Shown here: positions 19,175 to 26,576 of the stretch, piece after piece
Layout: every line of letters begins with the position of its first letter
How positions within the stretch are numbered: the stretch's first letter is position 1
DNA from: Leptolyngbyaceae cyanobacterium
Lineage (GTDB): Bacteria; Cyanobacteriota; Cyanobacteriia; Cyanobacteriales; Aerosakkonemataceae
Reading direction: 5' to 3'
Assembly (NCBI GenBank): GCA_036703985.1
Contig: DATNQN010000002.1
Span: 1-64,000, forward strand
Length of the DNA: 64,000 nt
The notes under the pieces: generated by a model
Seen by the model: only the letters and a program-made list of their open reading frames with translations
What the model was told of the DNA's origin: nothing
Database searches by the model: none
Translations under genes and position numbers: made by a program

Positions 19175-19483
19175 TATCTACAGTCCTTGTTGGATGCCTC
19201 AACTGATACAGTGTGGCTTTTGCAGAGCGTCTTTTCCAGATGGAAGCAACGCCGCTAGAGGCTTTTTTTGCTTAATGCAGAGTTGGAGGCGCTTAAAATG
19301 GGATTTATATATTAATTATGTGCTTAACTCAAATTTTTCTTATACTGAGGCAATTACAATTAATGACTATTCAAGTAATGTTAGCTTAATGTTAAGCATT
19401 GTATTGATTCTCTCGCGGAAAGTCTATCCTAAGAGGGAACTGCTAATTATACAACCAGTTCATACCTTTACTACCTAACCGGC
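19175..19483. promoter_or_regulatory. Divergent control region, hybrid kinase / kaiA
   Basis: This 309-bp spacer must drive kaiA to the right and the hybrid kinase to the left. It is AT-rich, with TTAATTATG and TTATACTGA segments and a short inverted TTAAGCATTG/GTTAGCTTAATG region near 19380-19400. I cannot assign a transcription start. An open frame across it (19020-19478) is a shadow and is not called. Confidence 0.5.
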
Positions 19484-20413
19484 GTGCGATCGCAACTTTC
19501 TATCTGTACATTCTTGCCTTCTGAGCCACTGGCTCAGTCCTTAGAGCAGTTTTTGAGTGGCGAACGCTATATACTGACTCAACTACAGTCAAAAGAAGAG
19601 TTTCTAAATTTTGTGGAGTCGCGCAAACAACAGATCGATTGCCTGATTTTACAGGATGTTTCAGATTTGTTGAGTATAGTCAATCATCTTTACGATAGAG
19701 GAACGCTCTTACCTAGCGTGATTTTAAAGGAAGATCGAGTAGCGGAGGGAGAAATTCAAACATCCGAAACGGAGATTAACGAATCTACATTAAAATCCAA
19801 TTTTAGTAACAACTCACCGACCTCCTCCTCCCAGGATGAAGTAGGTTTTTATCATTCTGCTGCCGTGTTTATCTTGGGCAGCCAATTGAATAAAATTGGC
19901 GATTATATTGACCAAGCGATTACTCAGTTCCTAGAACTTTCTTCAGAAACTTCTGTCTGCGAGCGAGACTCGATCGTTGACACGATCGCCACCAACAATT
20001 TTCTGATCCAACATCAAAGAAGGCTGGCAGAAAAATTAAGGGAACGATTAGGGTACTTAGGCGTGTATTACAAGCGGAATCCCAACTATTTTTTCCGGCA
20101 TCTTTCTCCGGAAAAAAAGCAGGAATTTCTAGAAATGTTAAAAGCCGATTATCGAGAGATCGTTTTGACTTATTTTGCTCAAGATAACAATTTAAACCAA
20201 GCAATCGATCAATTTGTCAATACTGCTTTCTTTTCAGACATACCAGTTACTCATATTGTGGAAATTCATATGGAATTAATGGACGATCTTTCCAAGCAGC
20301 TAAAATTGGAAGGACGTAGTGATGAAGTTTTATTGGATTATCGTTTAACCTTGATCGATGTAATTGCTCATCTGTGTGAGATGTATCGCCGTTCCCTTCC
20401 CAGAGAATCTTAA
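19484..20413 (+). CDS. kaiA: Circadian clock protein KaiA, full length
   Basis: KaiA stimulates KaiC autophosphorylation by binding the KaiC C-terminal tail. This 309-residue protein has the N-terminal pseudo-receiver (about 1-130, QQIDCLILQDVSDLL near residue 50), a Ser/Asn/Thr-rich linker (about 80-130) and the C-terminal four-helix dimerisation and KaiC-binding domain (about 190-305: YLGVYYKRNPNYFFRHLSPE, DIPVTHIVEIHMELMDDL, LDYRLTLIDVIAHLCEMYRRSLP). The start is GTG 19484, overlapping a HIP1 site. Heterocystous Nostoc/Anabaena often carry only the C-terminal domain; this one is complete. First gene of kaiABC, with a 104-bp gap to kaiB. Confidence 0.96.
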   Translation: MRSQLSICTFLPSEPLAQSLEQFLSGERYILTQLQSKEEFLNFVESRKQQIDCLILQDVSDLLSIVNHLYDRGTLLPSVILKEDRVAEGEIQTSETEINESTLKSNFSNNSPTSSSQDEVGFYHSAAVFILGSQLNKIGDYIDQAITQFLELSSETSVCERDSIVDTIATNNFLIQHQRRLAEKLRERLGYLGVYYKRNPNYFFRHLSPEKKQEFLEMLKADYREIVLTYFAQDNNLNQAIDQFVNTAFFSDIPVTHIVEIHMELMDDLSKQLKLEGRSDEVLLDYRLTLIDVIAHLCEMYRRSLPRES

Positions 20414-20460
20414 CTCACGGTTCATAGTTAATAGTTCGTGGCGAACAGCGAACTATAGAC

Positions 20461-20506
20461 AACGAACAATGAACGATGAACAATGAACGATGGACAATGA
20501 ACAATT
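20461..20506 (+). repeat. Heptamer tandem repeat in the kaiA-kaiB spacer
   Basis: Units AATGAAC and GATGAAC alternate about six to seven times (AACGAAC, AATGAAC, GATGAAC, AATGAAC, GATGGAC, AATGAAC). This is a short tandemly repeated repetitive (STRR) heptamer array as described in filamentous cyanobacteria. It ends about 11 bp before the kaiB ATG. Confidence 0.75.
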
Positions 20507-20517
20507 GATACAAAACT

Positions 20518-20835
20518 ATGCCTCCTCTCAAGAAAACCTATGTTCTCAAGCTTTATGTAGCGGGAAATACACCCAACTCCGTTCGGGCCTTAAAAACTCT
20601 CAAAAATATCCTCGAACAAGAGTTTCAAGGAGTTTATGCTCTAAAAGTCATTGATGTGCTAAAAAATCCACAACTAGCAGAGGAAGATAAAATCCTTGCC
20701 ACCCCAACCTTGGCTAAAATATTACCACCTCCGGTGCGGAAAATAATTGGCGATCTTTCAGACCGAGAAAAGGTATTGATTGGCTTAGATCTACTGTACG
20801 AAGAGCTGCGTGAAGAAGAGGAATTCGGGGTTTAA
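20518..20835 (+). CDS. kaiB: Circadian clock protein KaiB
   Basis: KaiB is a fold-switching, thioredoxin-like protein that binds phosphorylated KaiC and sequesters KaiA, driving the dephosphorylation phase. The 105 residues carry the family core [59 protein letters not shown] and an acidic C-terminal tail ([12 protein letters not shown]). The length is normal. It lies 104 bp after kaiA and 99 bp before kaiC on the same strand. The heptamer array just upstream could affect kaiB expression relative to kaiA. Confidence 0.97.
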   Translation: MPPLKKTYVLKLYVAGNTPNSVRALKTLKNILEQEFQGVYALKVIDVLKNPQLAEEDKILATPTLAKILPPPVRKIIGDLSDREKVLIGLDLLYEELREEEEFGV

Positions 20836-20934
20836 AACAATTTTCCTCAGTTTTACAGACAAGTTGTGTGGTAAACATAGCTATGCGGCCATTTCATTTA
20901 TGAGGTTAGGTTACACCCTTTTAAAACCAAAGCA

Positions 20935-22491
20935 ATGAAGCGAGATAATCAGATTGAGCAAAATAGCGATTCCATAAAAGGAGTCCAAAAGATTCGCACC
21001 CTGATTGAGGGATTTGATGATATCAGTCATGGGGGTCTGCCAGTCGGCAGAACTACCCTAGTCAGCGGTACTTCTGGTACCGGGAAAACCTTGTTAGCAA
21101 TTCAGTTTCTTTACCACGGCATCATTCACTTTGATGAAGCTGGAGTGTTTGTTACTTTTGAAGAATCGCCCAATGATATTATCAAAAACGCCTGTAGCTT
21201 TGGTTGGAATTTACAAAAATTAGTCGAGGAAGGCAAGCTATTTATTCTCGACGCTTCTCCCGATCCCGAAGGACAGGATGTAGTTGGTAGTTTCGATCTT
21301 TCTGCGTTAATCGAGCGCCTGCAATATGCGATTCGTAAATATAAGGCTAAAAGGGTTTCGATTGACTCGGTAACGGCAGTATTTCAACAATACGATGCTG
21401 CTTCGGTGGTACGAAGAGAAATTTTTCGTTTAGTCGCTCGCCTCAAACAAGTAGGCGTTACGACGATCATGACTACCGAAAGGGAACAAGAATATGGCCC
21501 AGTAGCGCGTTTTGGGGTAGAAGAATTTGTTTCCGATAACGTGATTATCGTCCGCAACGTTTTGGAAGGAGAACGGCGTCGCCGCACGATGGAAATCCTC
21601 AAATTAAGAGGAACAACTCACATGAAAGGAGAGTATCCTTTTACGATTACGAATGATGGCATTAATATTTTCCCGCTGGGAGCAATGCGACTAACTCAAC
21701 GTTCTTCTAATGTCAGGGTGTCTTCAGGAGTGAAAACTCTTGATGAAATGTGTGGGGGTGGTTTTTTCAAAGATTCGATTATTTTAGCAACAGGTGCAAC
21801 GGGTACTGGCAAGACGCTTTTAGTGAGCAAATTTTTGCAAGATGCTTGTATGAGAGGCGACAGAGCAATGTTATTTGCTTATGAAGAATCTCGCGCTCAA
21901 CTATCACGCAATGCTTATTCTTGGGGTATTGATTTTGAGGATTTAGAACAGAAGAATTTGTTGAAAATTATTTGTGCTTATCCAGAGTCGGCTGGTTTGG
22001 AAGATCACTTACAGATTATTAAGTCTGAAATCGCTTATTTCAAACCTTCTCGAATTGCGATCGATTCTCTTTCGGCTTTGGCTAGAGGTGTGAGCAATAA
22101 CGCTTTTCGTCAGTTCGTGATCGGGGTAACTGGATTTGCCAAACAAGAAGAAATTACGGGATTTTTTACTAACACTACAGATCAGTTTATGGGTTCTCAT
22201 TCGATTACAGATTCCCATATTTCTACGATTACAGACACGATTATAATGCTGCAATATGTAGAAATTCGCGGCGAAATGTCCCGTGCTATTAACGTATTTA
22301 AAATGCGTGGTTCCTGGCACGATAAAGGCATCCGCGAATATACAATCAGTGAAAAAGGCCCTGAAATTAAAGATTCTTTCCGCAACTTTGAACGAATTAT
22401 CAGCGGTTCTCCGAGCCGGATTAGCGTTGATGAAAAAACCGAACTTTCCCGGATTGTTAAGGGAGTACAAGGGAAGGTTAGTGATGAGTAA
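20935..22491 (+). CDS. kaiC: Circadian clock ATPase/kinase KaiC
   Basis: KaiC is the double-RecA-type hexameric ATPase, autokinase and autophosphatase at the heart of the cyanobacterial oscillator. At 518 residues both domains are complete. CI has Walker A GTSGTGKT (about 45-52) and catalytic Glu pair TFEES; CII has GATGTGKT (about 289) and FAYEES. The phosphorylation segment reads ITDSHIST, with Ser and Thr equivalent to S431/T432 and the Thr equivalent to T426 all present. The C-terminal A-loop and tail that bind KaiA are intact. Third gene of kaiABC; the start ATG 20935 is shared by known homologs in length. Confidence 0.98.
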   Translation: MKRDNQIEQNSDSIKGVQKIRTLIEGFDDISHGGLPVGRTTLVSGTSGTGKTLLAIQFLYHGIIHFDEAGVFVTFEESPNDIIKNACSFGWNLQKLVEEGKLFILDASPDPEGQDVVGSFDLSALIERLQYAIRKYKAKRVSIDSVTAVFQQYDAASVVRREIFRLVARLKQVGVTTIMTTEREQEYGPVARFGVEEFVSDNVIIVRNVLEGERRRRTMEILKLRGTTHMKGEYPFTITNDGINIFPLGAMRLTQRSSNVRVSSGVKTLDEMCGGGFFKDSIILATGATGTGKTLLVSKFLQDACMRGDRAMLFAYEESRAQLSRNAYSWGIDFEDLEQKNLLKIICAYPESAGLEDHLQIIKSEIAYFKPSRIAIDSLSALARGVSNNAFRQFVIGVTGFAKQEEITGFFTNTTDQFMGSHSITDSHISTITDTIIMLQYVEIRGEMSRAINVFKMRGSWHDKGIREYTISEKGPEIKDSFRNFERIISGSPSRISVDEKTELSRIVKGVQGKVSDE

Positions 22492-22710
22492 ATTGAGTTA
22501 GTTATTTGTCATTTGTCATTTGTTGTGAAAAATGACTGGGGAAGCGATCGCAATCCTCAAAAATATCCAAAATGCGATCGCGTTTTCTTATTCCGGCCAA
22601 AATTGGCGATCGTTCTTACTAACCAAGTTAGAAACGGCACAAACACATAAACCAAAACAAAAGCGATCGCATCATTCATCATTCAAAAGTATGCGATCGA
22701 AACAAAAAAA
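22492..22710. other. HIP1-dense spacer
   Basis: About 220 bp with three GCGATCGC octamers (near 22543, 22576 and 22664) plus two further partial GCGATCG sites and short repeats such as GTCATTTGTCATTTG. A 65-codon open frame here (22532-22729) runs into the tRNA and has no family, so no gene is called. Confidence 0.6.
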
Positions 22711-22783
22711 CGAGCACGGAGGGATTTGAACCCCCGACACCCAGGACCGGAACCTGGTGCTCTATCCACTGAGCTACGTGCCC
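22711..22783 (-). tRNA. tRNA-Arg(CCG)
   Basis: A 73-nt tRNA read on the minus strand. The acceptor GGGCACG pairs with CGTGCTC (one G-U pair), discriminator G. The D-arm has AGCTCAGTGGATAGAGC, the anticodon stem CCAGG/CCTGG encloses loop TTCCGGT giving anticodon CCG, and the T-arm has GGGGGTTCAAATCCCTC. CCA is not encoded. Confidence 0.96.
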
Positions 22784-22904
22784 TCAACTTTCTGATTATA
22801 GCATTTTATTTGGTTTGTTGTCATGATTTCAATGGCAATTTTGGGGGAGAGGGAGGACGGAAGTCCTCACTACTAACCCGATCGTGATGGGGCAGAGTTT
22901 CACC
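22784..22904. other. Spacer with GAGGAC/GTCCTC palindrome
   Basis: A small inverted repeat GAGGAC (22853-22858) / GTCCTC (22863-22868) followed by ACTACTAACC. This resembles the AGTAGTGAGGAC-type repeats common in filamentous cyanobacteria and is loosely related to the longer hairpin at 63913-63950. Confidence 0.4.
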
Positions 22905-24401
22905 TTACGTGAAAAGTTGGGCGATCGATCGGGGGACGGGTAGGATAATTAGCAGCAGTAAGCCCAAAGCCATTAAGCCCAACAAATCCCGTCGATCGTT
23001 CAATTCAGTCACGTCATTCAAAGCAGGTTCGTTGTAAATCGGGATCAAGAACAGAAAAATCGCCCAAAACAAAAAAGCAGGCGGAATCAAAGTTACGCCA
23101 GTAATCCAAGGCATCAGCGAAACTGCTAGAAGTAAGAAACGGGCCACTTGGCCGATCGTCGCCGCTTGTCGCTGACCGAAAATAGCATGAACGATGCGAC
23201 CGCCATCTAGTTGTCCCACTGGCATTAAAGTCAAGGCAGTGATGATTAAACCGATGTAACCCGCGATGGCGACAGGATGAAGCGAGATCGCGCTGTTAGC
23301 GGTGAATTGGCTACCCAAAGCCAACTTGCTGAGTAAAGTTAGTAATAATGAAAAAGAAGGATTAAGAGCTTCAAAGTTTAATACCCATGACTTTTCAGGT
23401 ATGGGTACGATCTTAGAATTCGCTAAACCCCAAATTAGCAAAGGGATTGTTACCACCAAACCCGCAAGTGGCCCAGCAATTGCCACATCAAATAACGCTT
23501 TGCGATTGGGGGCGAGACTACGCACTTGACTAAAGGCGCCCAGAGTACCCAAAAAATCGGGGAAGGGAATAAAATAAGGCAAACTCACTCGCAATTTGTA
23601 GCGCCGCGCCACCAGGTAACGCACCATTTCACGAACGCCTAATATGGTTATCAAAGCTAAGGAATAAGGCAAACCTACAGGGTCGGGTTTAAAGATTGGC
23701 AAAGAACTAACGCCAGCCAGTTTTGCACCGATGATAGTGGTAGTATATAGGGTTGCTACCAAAAGACCCAAGGCTAAAAGCGGTCGAGTTAATGGCTCGG
23801 AGTAGCGCCGATCGTTAGATTGAGCTTGGGGATTGGGAACTAAGGCGAAGAAAGGATTGCCGTTGAAACCGTCTTGAAAAATAATCAGGAAGCGATCGCC
23901 AAATTTTGCTTCAATATTTTCCCGGATCGTTTTGTAAGCTACTTCTGGTTTACTTCGCAGGTGTCCCCGACAAATCACCGCTTGGGGGCGAAACTCCAAA
24001 TTTTGCAGGTAATACACTCCCCAAGGAAAACATTCTCGCAGTGAAGATTCCTCCGCTTTATTCAGAGGACGTACTTTGGCAGAATGATTATTCTGGCTAC
24101 CGATCTCTGGTGAAGCGGACGGTTCGGAAGTTTGACCCTCTGGCGGTTTAACTTCCACGCGCCCTCGCTGAATCAGCCAGGAGTATAAAAATAAGGTGAT
24201 TCCGAATATGCCAATCATCAGTATCAAAGGCATGGGCTGATTTCTGCCATACACCAAAATCCACGCCGTCCAGACTAATGGCGGTATCATCATCACCAAC
24301 CACAAAAGCCAGACTGAAGTTCTCGTAATACCGACTACAGTAAGCTTCACAATGAAGTAAGTAGCCAGTCCCAGTAGTAGTAATAGTAAAAAGAAATTCA
24401 T
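22905..24401 (-). CDS. Site-2-protease (EGY-like) family protein, probably inactive
   Basis: A polytopic membrane protein of the M50/site-2-protease group most like plant plastid EGY proteins. Three N-terminal hydrophobic segments (to about residue 77), a soluble region (100-200), then the protease-like membrane core with LPYFIPFPDFLGTLGAF, FDVAIAGPLAGL, LMPVGQLDGGRIV and a late EPALNDVTEL block. The zinc motif HExxH should be at residues 257-261 but reads R-E-M-V-R: Glu is kept, both His are Arg. The partner NxxPxxxLDG reads T-L-M-P-V-G-Q-L-D-G (Asp kept, Asn lost). It is therefore a likely pseudoprotease, as plant EGY3 is. The frame is open to 24548, but ATG 24401 gives a proper membrane N-terminus and avoids overlap with the divergent gene; 498 residues. 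Confidence 0.85.
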   Translation of the reverse strand: MNFFLLLLLLGLATYFIVKLTVVGITRTSVWLLWLVMMIPPLVWTAWILVYGRNQPMPLILMIGIFGITLFLYSWLIQRGRVEVKPPEGQTSEPSASPEIGSQNNHSAKVRPLNKAEESSLRECFPWGVYYLQNLEFRPQAVICRGHLRSKPEVAYKTIRENIEAKFGDRFLIIFQDGFNGNPFFALVPNPQAQSNDRRYSEPLTRPLLALGLLVATLYTTTIIGAKLAGVSSLPIFKPDPVGLPYSLALITILGVREMVRYLVARRYKLRVSLPYFIPFPDFLGTLGAFSQVRSLAPNRKALFDVAIAGPLAGLVVTIPLLIWGLANSKIVPIPEKSWVLNFEALNPSFSLLLTLLSKLALGSQFTANSAISLHPVAIAGYIGLIITALTLMPVGQLDGGRIVHAIFGQRQAATIGQVARFLLLAVSLMPWITGVTLIPPAFLFWAIFLFLIPIYNEPALNDVTELNDRRDLLGLMALGLLLLIILPVPRSIAQLFT

Positions 24402-24404
24402 GTT

Positions 24405-25064
24405 ATGCCCAAACAACCACGGGCTGTCTTGGACACTATTTTTGCCTTTCCACCCAATCGAGATACGTTGGGAGCAACAGCCTATCTTATTGTAGAAAAT
24501 CAAACCAATATTCTGGTTGATTGTCCGGCTTGGGACGAGGAAAATCAAGAATTTTTAAAAGAACGAGGTGGAATATCTTGCCTATTTATTACCCACCGAG
24601 GTGGAATTGGAAAAGTTAAAGAGATTCAGCAGTATTTCGGTTGCGCGGTGTTGATTCAGGAACAGGAAGCTTACCTGTTGCCGAAAATAGATGTTACTAG
24701 TTTTGGTAAAGAATACGAACTGACTCCCCAAATCCAAGCTATTTGGACTCCCGGACATTCTCCCGGTTCATCTTGTCTTTATTACAGTAGGGAAGGAGGG
24801 GTGTTGTTTTCCGGACGCCACCTGATCCCGGATCGACAAGGTTTACCCGTACCTCTGCGGACATCGAAAACTTTTCATTGGTGGAGGCAAATTAATAGCG
24901 TGAAGTTATTGCGGGAACGCTTTTCACCGGAAACGCTGAATTTGATTTGTCCGGGTGCGAATACTGGTTTTTTGCGGGGGAAAAAAGCGATCGAACAAGC
25001 GTATAAAGCTTTAGCACAACTGGATTTAGATGCTTTGCGAGAAGAAAAACCTGTATTGATATGA
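24405..25064 (+). CDS. Degenerate metallo-beta-lactamase-fold protein
   Basis: A 219-residue protein with a metallo-beta-lactamase-like fold: ILVDCPAW in place of the usual D-x-G/C turn, FITHRGGIGKV (about 62-71) where THxHxDH is expected, TPGHSPGSSCLYY (His118 kept) and LFSGRHLIP where GD is normal. Only two of the usual metal ligands are retained, so normal di-zinc hydrolase activity is unlikely. The conserved tail CPGANTGFLRGKKAIEQAY suggests a maintained but different function. Its ATG is only 3 bp from the ATG of the divergent site-2-protease-like gene, so each promoter would have to lie inside the other gene, or one start lies further in. Confidence 0.75.
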   Translation: MPKQPRAVLDTIFAFPPNRDTLGATAYLIVENQTNILVDCPAWDEENQEFLKERGGISCLFITHRGGIGKVKEIQQYFGCAVLIQEQEAYLLPKIDVTSFGKEYELTPQIQAIWTPGHSPGSSCLYYSREGGVLFSGRHLIPDRQGLPVPLRTSKTFHWWRQINSVKLLRERFSPETLNLICPGANTGFLRGKKAIEQAYKALAQLDLDALREEKPVLI

Positions 25065-25068
25065 AAAG

Positions 25069-25320
25069 GAGTCAGAATTCAGAATTCAGGAGTTAGAATA
25101 CTCCATACACCCGAAGTCAGGGGTAGAATCATTCTGAATAGGAGACTCCTGACTAGGAAAAATTATTTTTCGGTAATTGGTAGTGGGTAATAGGAAACGG
25201 AAAAGAATCCTACTACCCACAACAAGTAAAAGTTAAAAGTTAAAAGGTAAAAAATCCCAGAAAGATTAACTCAATATTTCTGTTGACTTTTGACTTTTTG
25301 TAATACACCCTGATTTTCCC
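25069..25320. repeat. Short-repeat spacer
   Basis: Heptamer-type units CAGAATT (25073-25090), an inverted TCAGGAGT ... ACTCCTGA pair, TAGTGGGTAATAGG and AAAGTTAAAAGTTAAAAGG. No gene or clear terminator seen. Confidence 0.45.
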
Positions 25321-26565
25321 TCAAGCACGAACAATACCGTTAGTGTTAGTGCTTTGGAAACTTAATCCTTGCAACAATGGCGCTTTATCCGTCAATTCCC
25401 AAGGAAGTAGCGGCATATCTAGTCTGCCTACATGACCGTAAGCAGCTAGTTTTTTATAAAAACCACCTTTGACCACTGCTGGCAAATATCGCAAATTGAA
25501 TTGTTTGATAATTCCGGCAATTCGGAAGTCAAAATTTCTCTCTACTAAAGCACGAATTTCTTCATCGGGAATTTTACCAGTACCGAAAGTTTCGATTTGA
25601 ATGCTGACAGGTCGAGAAAGTCCGATCGAATAACTTAATTGCACTTCGCATTCATCCGCCAAACCTGCTGCAACCACGTTTTTAGCGGCATAACGGGCGG
25701 CATAAGCCCCCACGCGATCGATCCGCGTGGGGTCTTTTCCACTCAATGCAGCACCGCTATGGCGGGAATATTCGCCATAGGTATCGATCGCGTTTTTCCT
25801 GCCAGTTAAACCAGAGTGGGCGGATGGCCCACCAATTACAAACGGGTTATCAAAGTCGATAAAGATTCTGGTCTTTTCATCCGGTTTAATTGGTTCATCG
25901 CGAAAGACAAAATCGATCGCGTTTTCTTTGATATCATCTTGTAATCTTTTGAGTTCTATCTCATTAGATATAGCAGGTTTATTCTGACTGGCGATGATCG
26001 TAATGCTGTGAATGCGGTGAGGTTTGCGATCGCGATATTCTACTCCAACCTGAGTCTTCCCATCGGGAGCGAGATAAGGCAATATTTTTTCTATTTTCAC
26101 CTCCGTTAATCGCCTTGCCAATTGATGAGCTAACCAGATTGGCATCGGCATCAAAACTGGCGTTTGATTGCAAGCAAAACCAAACACGGTTACCTGATCT
26201 TTAACCGGAATTTCCTCGATTTCAAGCTCCGATAATTTTCTTTCATCTAGATAACGATTTCCACTGGGAGGTAATTCTTTCAAACTCGTCACGATGCTAC
26301 AAGTTTTACCGTTAAAATCAGCTTGGTCATACCCGGCTTGCTTAATTGTCTGTCTGGCAATTTTTGGGAAATCCACAATAGCATCAGACTCAAATCGAGC
26401 AGCAATAAATAGAATTGCCGTCGAAACCGCACATTCCGTAATTACTCTCGAAAAGGGGTCTCTTCTGAGAAAATGATCTACGATCGCATCGCTAATTTGA
26501 TCGCAAAGTTTATCAGGATGACCTTCCGTTACTGATTCCGATGTAAACATGAAGTCTTTTTTCAT
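25321..26565 (-). CDS. metK: Divergent S-adenosylmethionine synthetase (MetK-like)
   Basis: MetK makes S-adenosylmethionine from ATP and methionine. This 414-residue protein keeps the N-terminal FTSESVTEGHPDK (His16, Asp18), PDGKTQV (Lys170), GLTGRK (Arg256/Lys257), SGKDPT (Lys277) and the core YAARYAAKNVVAAGLA. Several normally fixed positions differ. GGPxGD reads GGPSAH, so His250 replaces the Asp equivalent to E. coli D238. RHGGGAFSGKD reads RHSGAALSGKD. K269 is Arg281. The usual QSPDIAQGV loop is replaced by LKELPPSGNRYLDE. It is likely a paralog rather than the housekeeping enzyme, and activity is uncertain. It begins 11 nt after the P-type ATPase stop with ribosome site AGAGGAAG. Confidence 0.85.
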   Translation of the reverse strand: MKKDFMFTSESVTEGHPDKLCDQISDAIVDHFLRRDPFSRVITECAVSTAILFIAARFESDAIVDFPKIARQTIKQAGYDQADFNGKTCSIVTSLKELPPSGNRYLDERKLSELEIEEIPVKDQVTVFGFACNQTPVLMPMPIWLAHQLARRLTEVKIEKILPYLAPDGKTQVGVEYRDRKPHRIHSITIIASQNKPAISNEIELKRLQDDIKENAIDFVFRDEPIKPDEKTRIFIDFDNPFVIGGPSAHSGLTGRKNAIDTYGEYSRHSGAALSGKDPTRIDRVGAYAARYAAKNVVAAGLADECEVQLSYSIGLSRPVSIQIETFGTGKIPDEEIRALVERNFDFRIAGIIKQFNLRYLPAVVKGGFYKKLAAYGHVGRLDMPLLPWELTDKAPLLQGLSFQSTNTNGIVRA

Positions 26566-26576
26566 ACTTCCTCTTT

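Noticed and set aside
19020-19478. 152-codon plus frame across the kaiA promoter
   Set aside because: It overlaps the hybrid kinase N-terminus in antisense and has no protein-like composition in the spacer part.
20461-20506. CRISPR-like array
   Set aside because: Units are only 7 bp with no spacers; this is a tandem heptamer array. No CRISPR array or cas gene was seen in the window.
22401-22410. CAGCGGTT match to the MITE end inside kaiC
   Set aside because: It lies in coding sequence conserved among KaiC proteins and has no partner end.
22532-22729. 65-codon plus-strand frame after kaiC
   Set aside because: It consists mainly of HIP1 sites and repeats and runs into the tRNA-Arg gene.
26566-26576. 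SAM riboswitch ahead of the MetK-like gene
   Set aside because: Only 11 bp separate it from the ATPase stop, so there is no leader that could fold into one.
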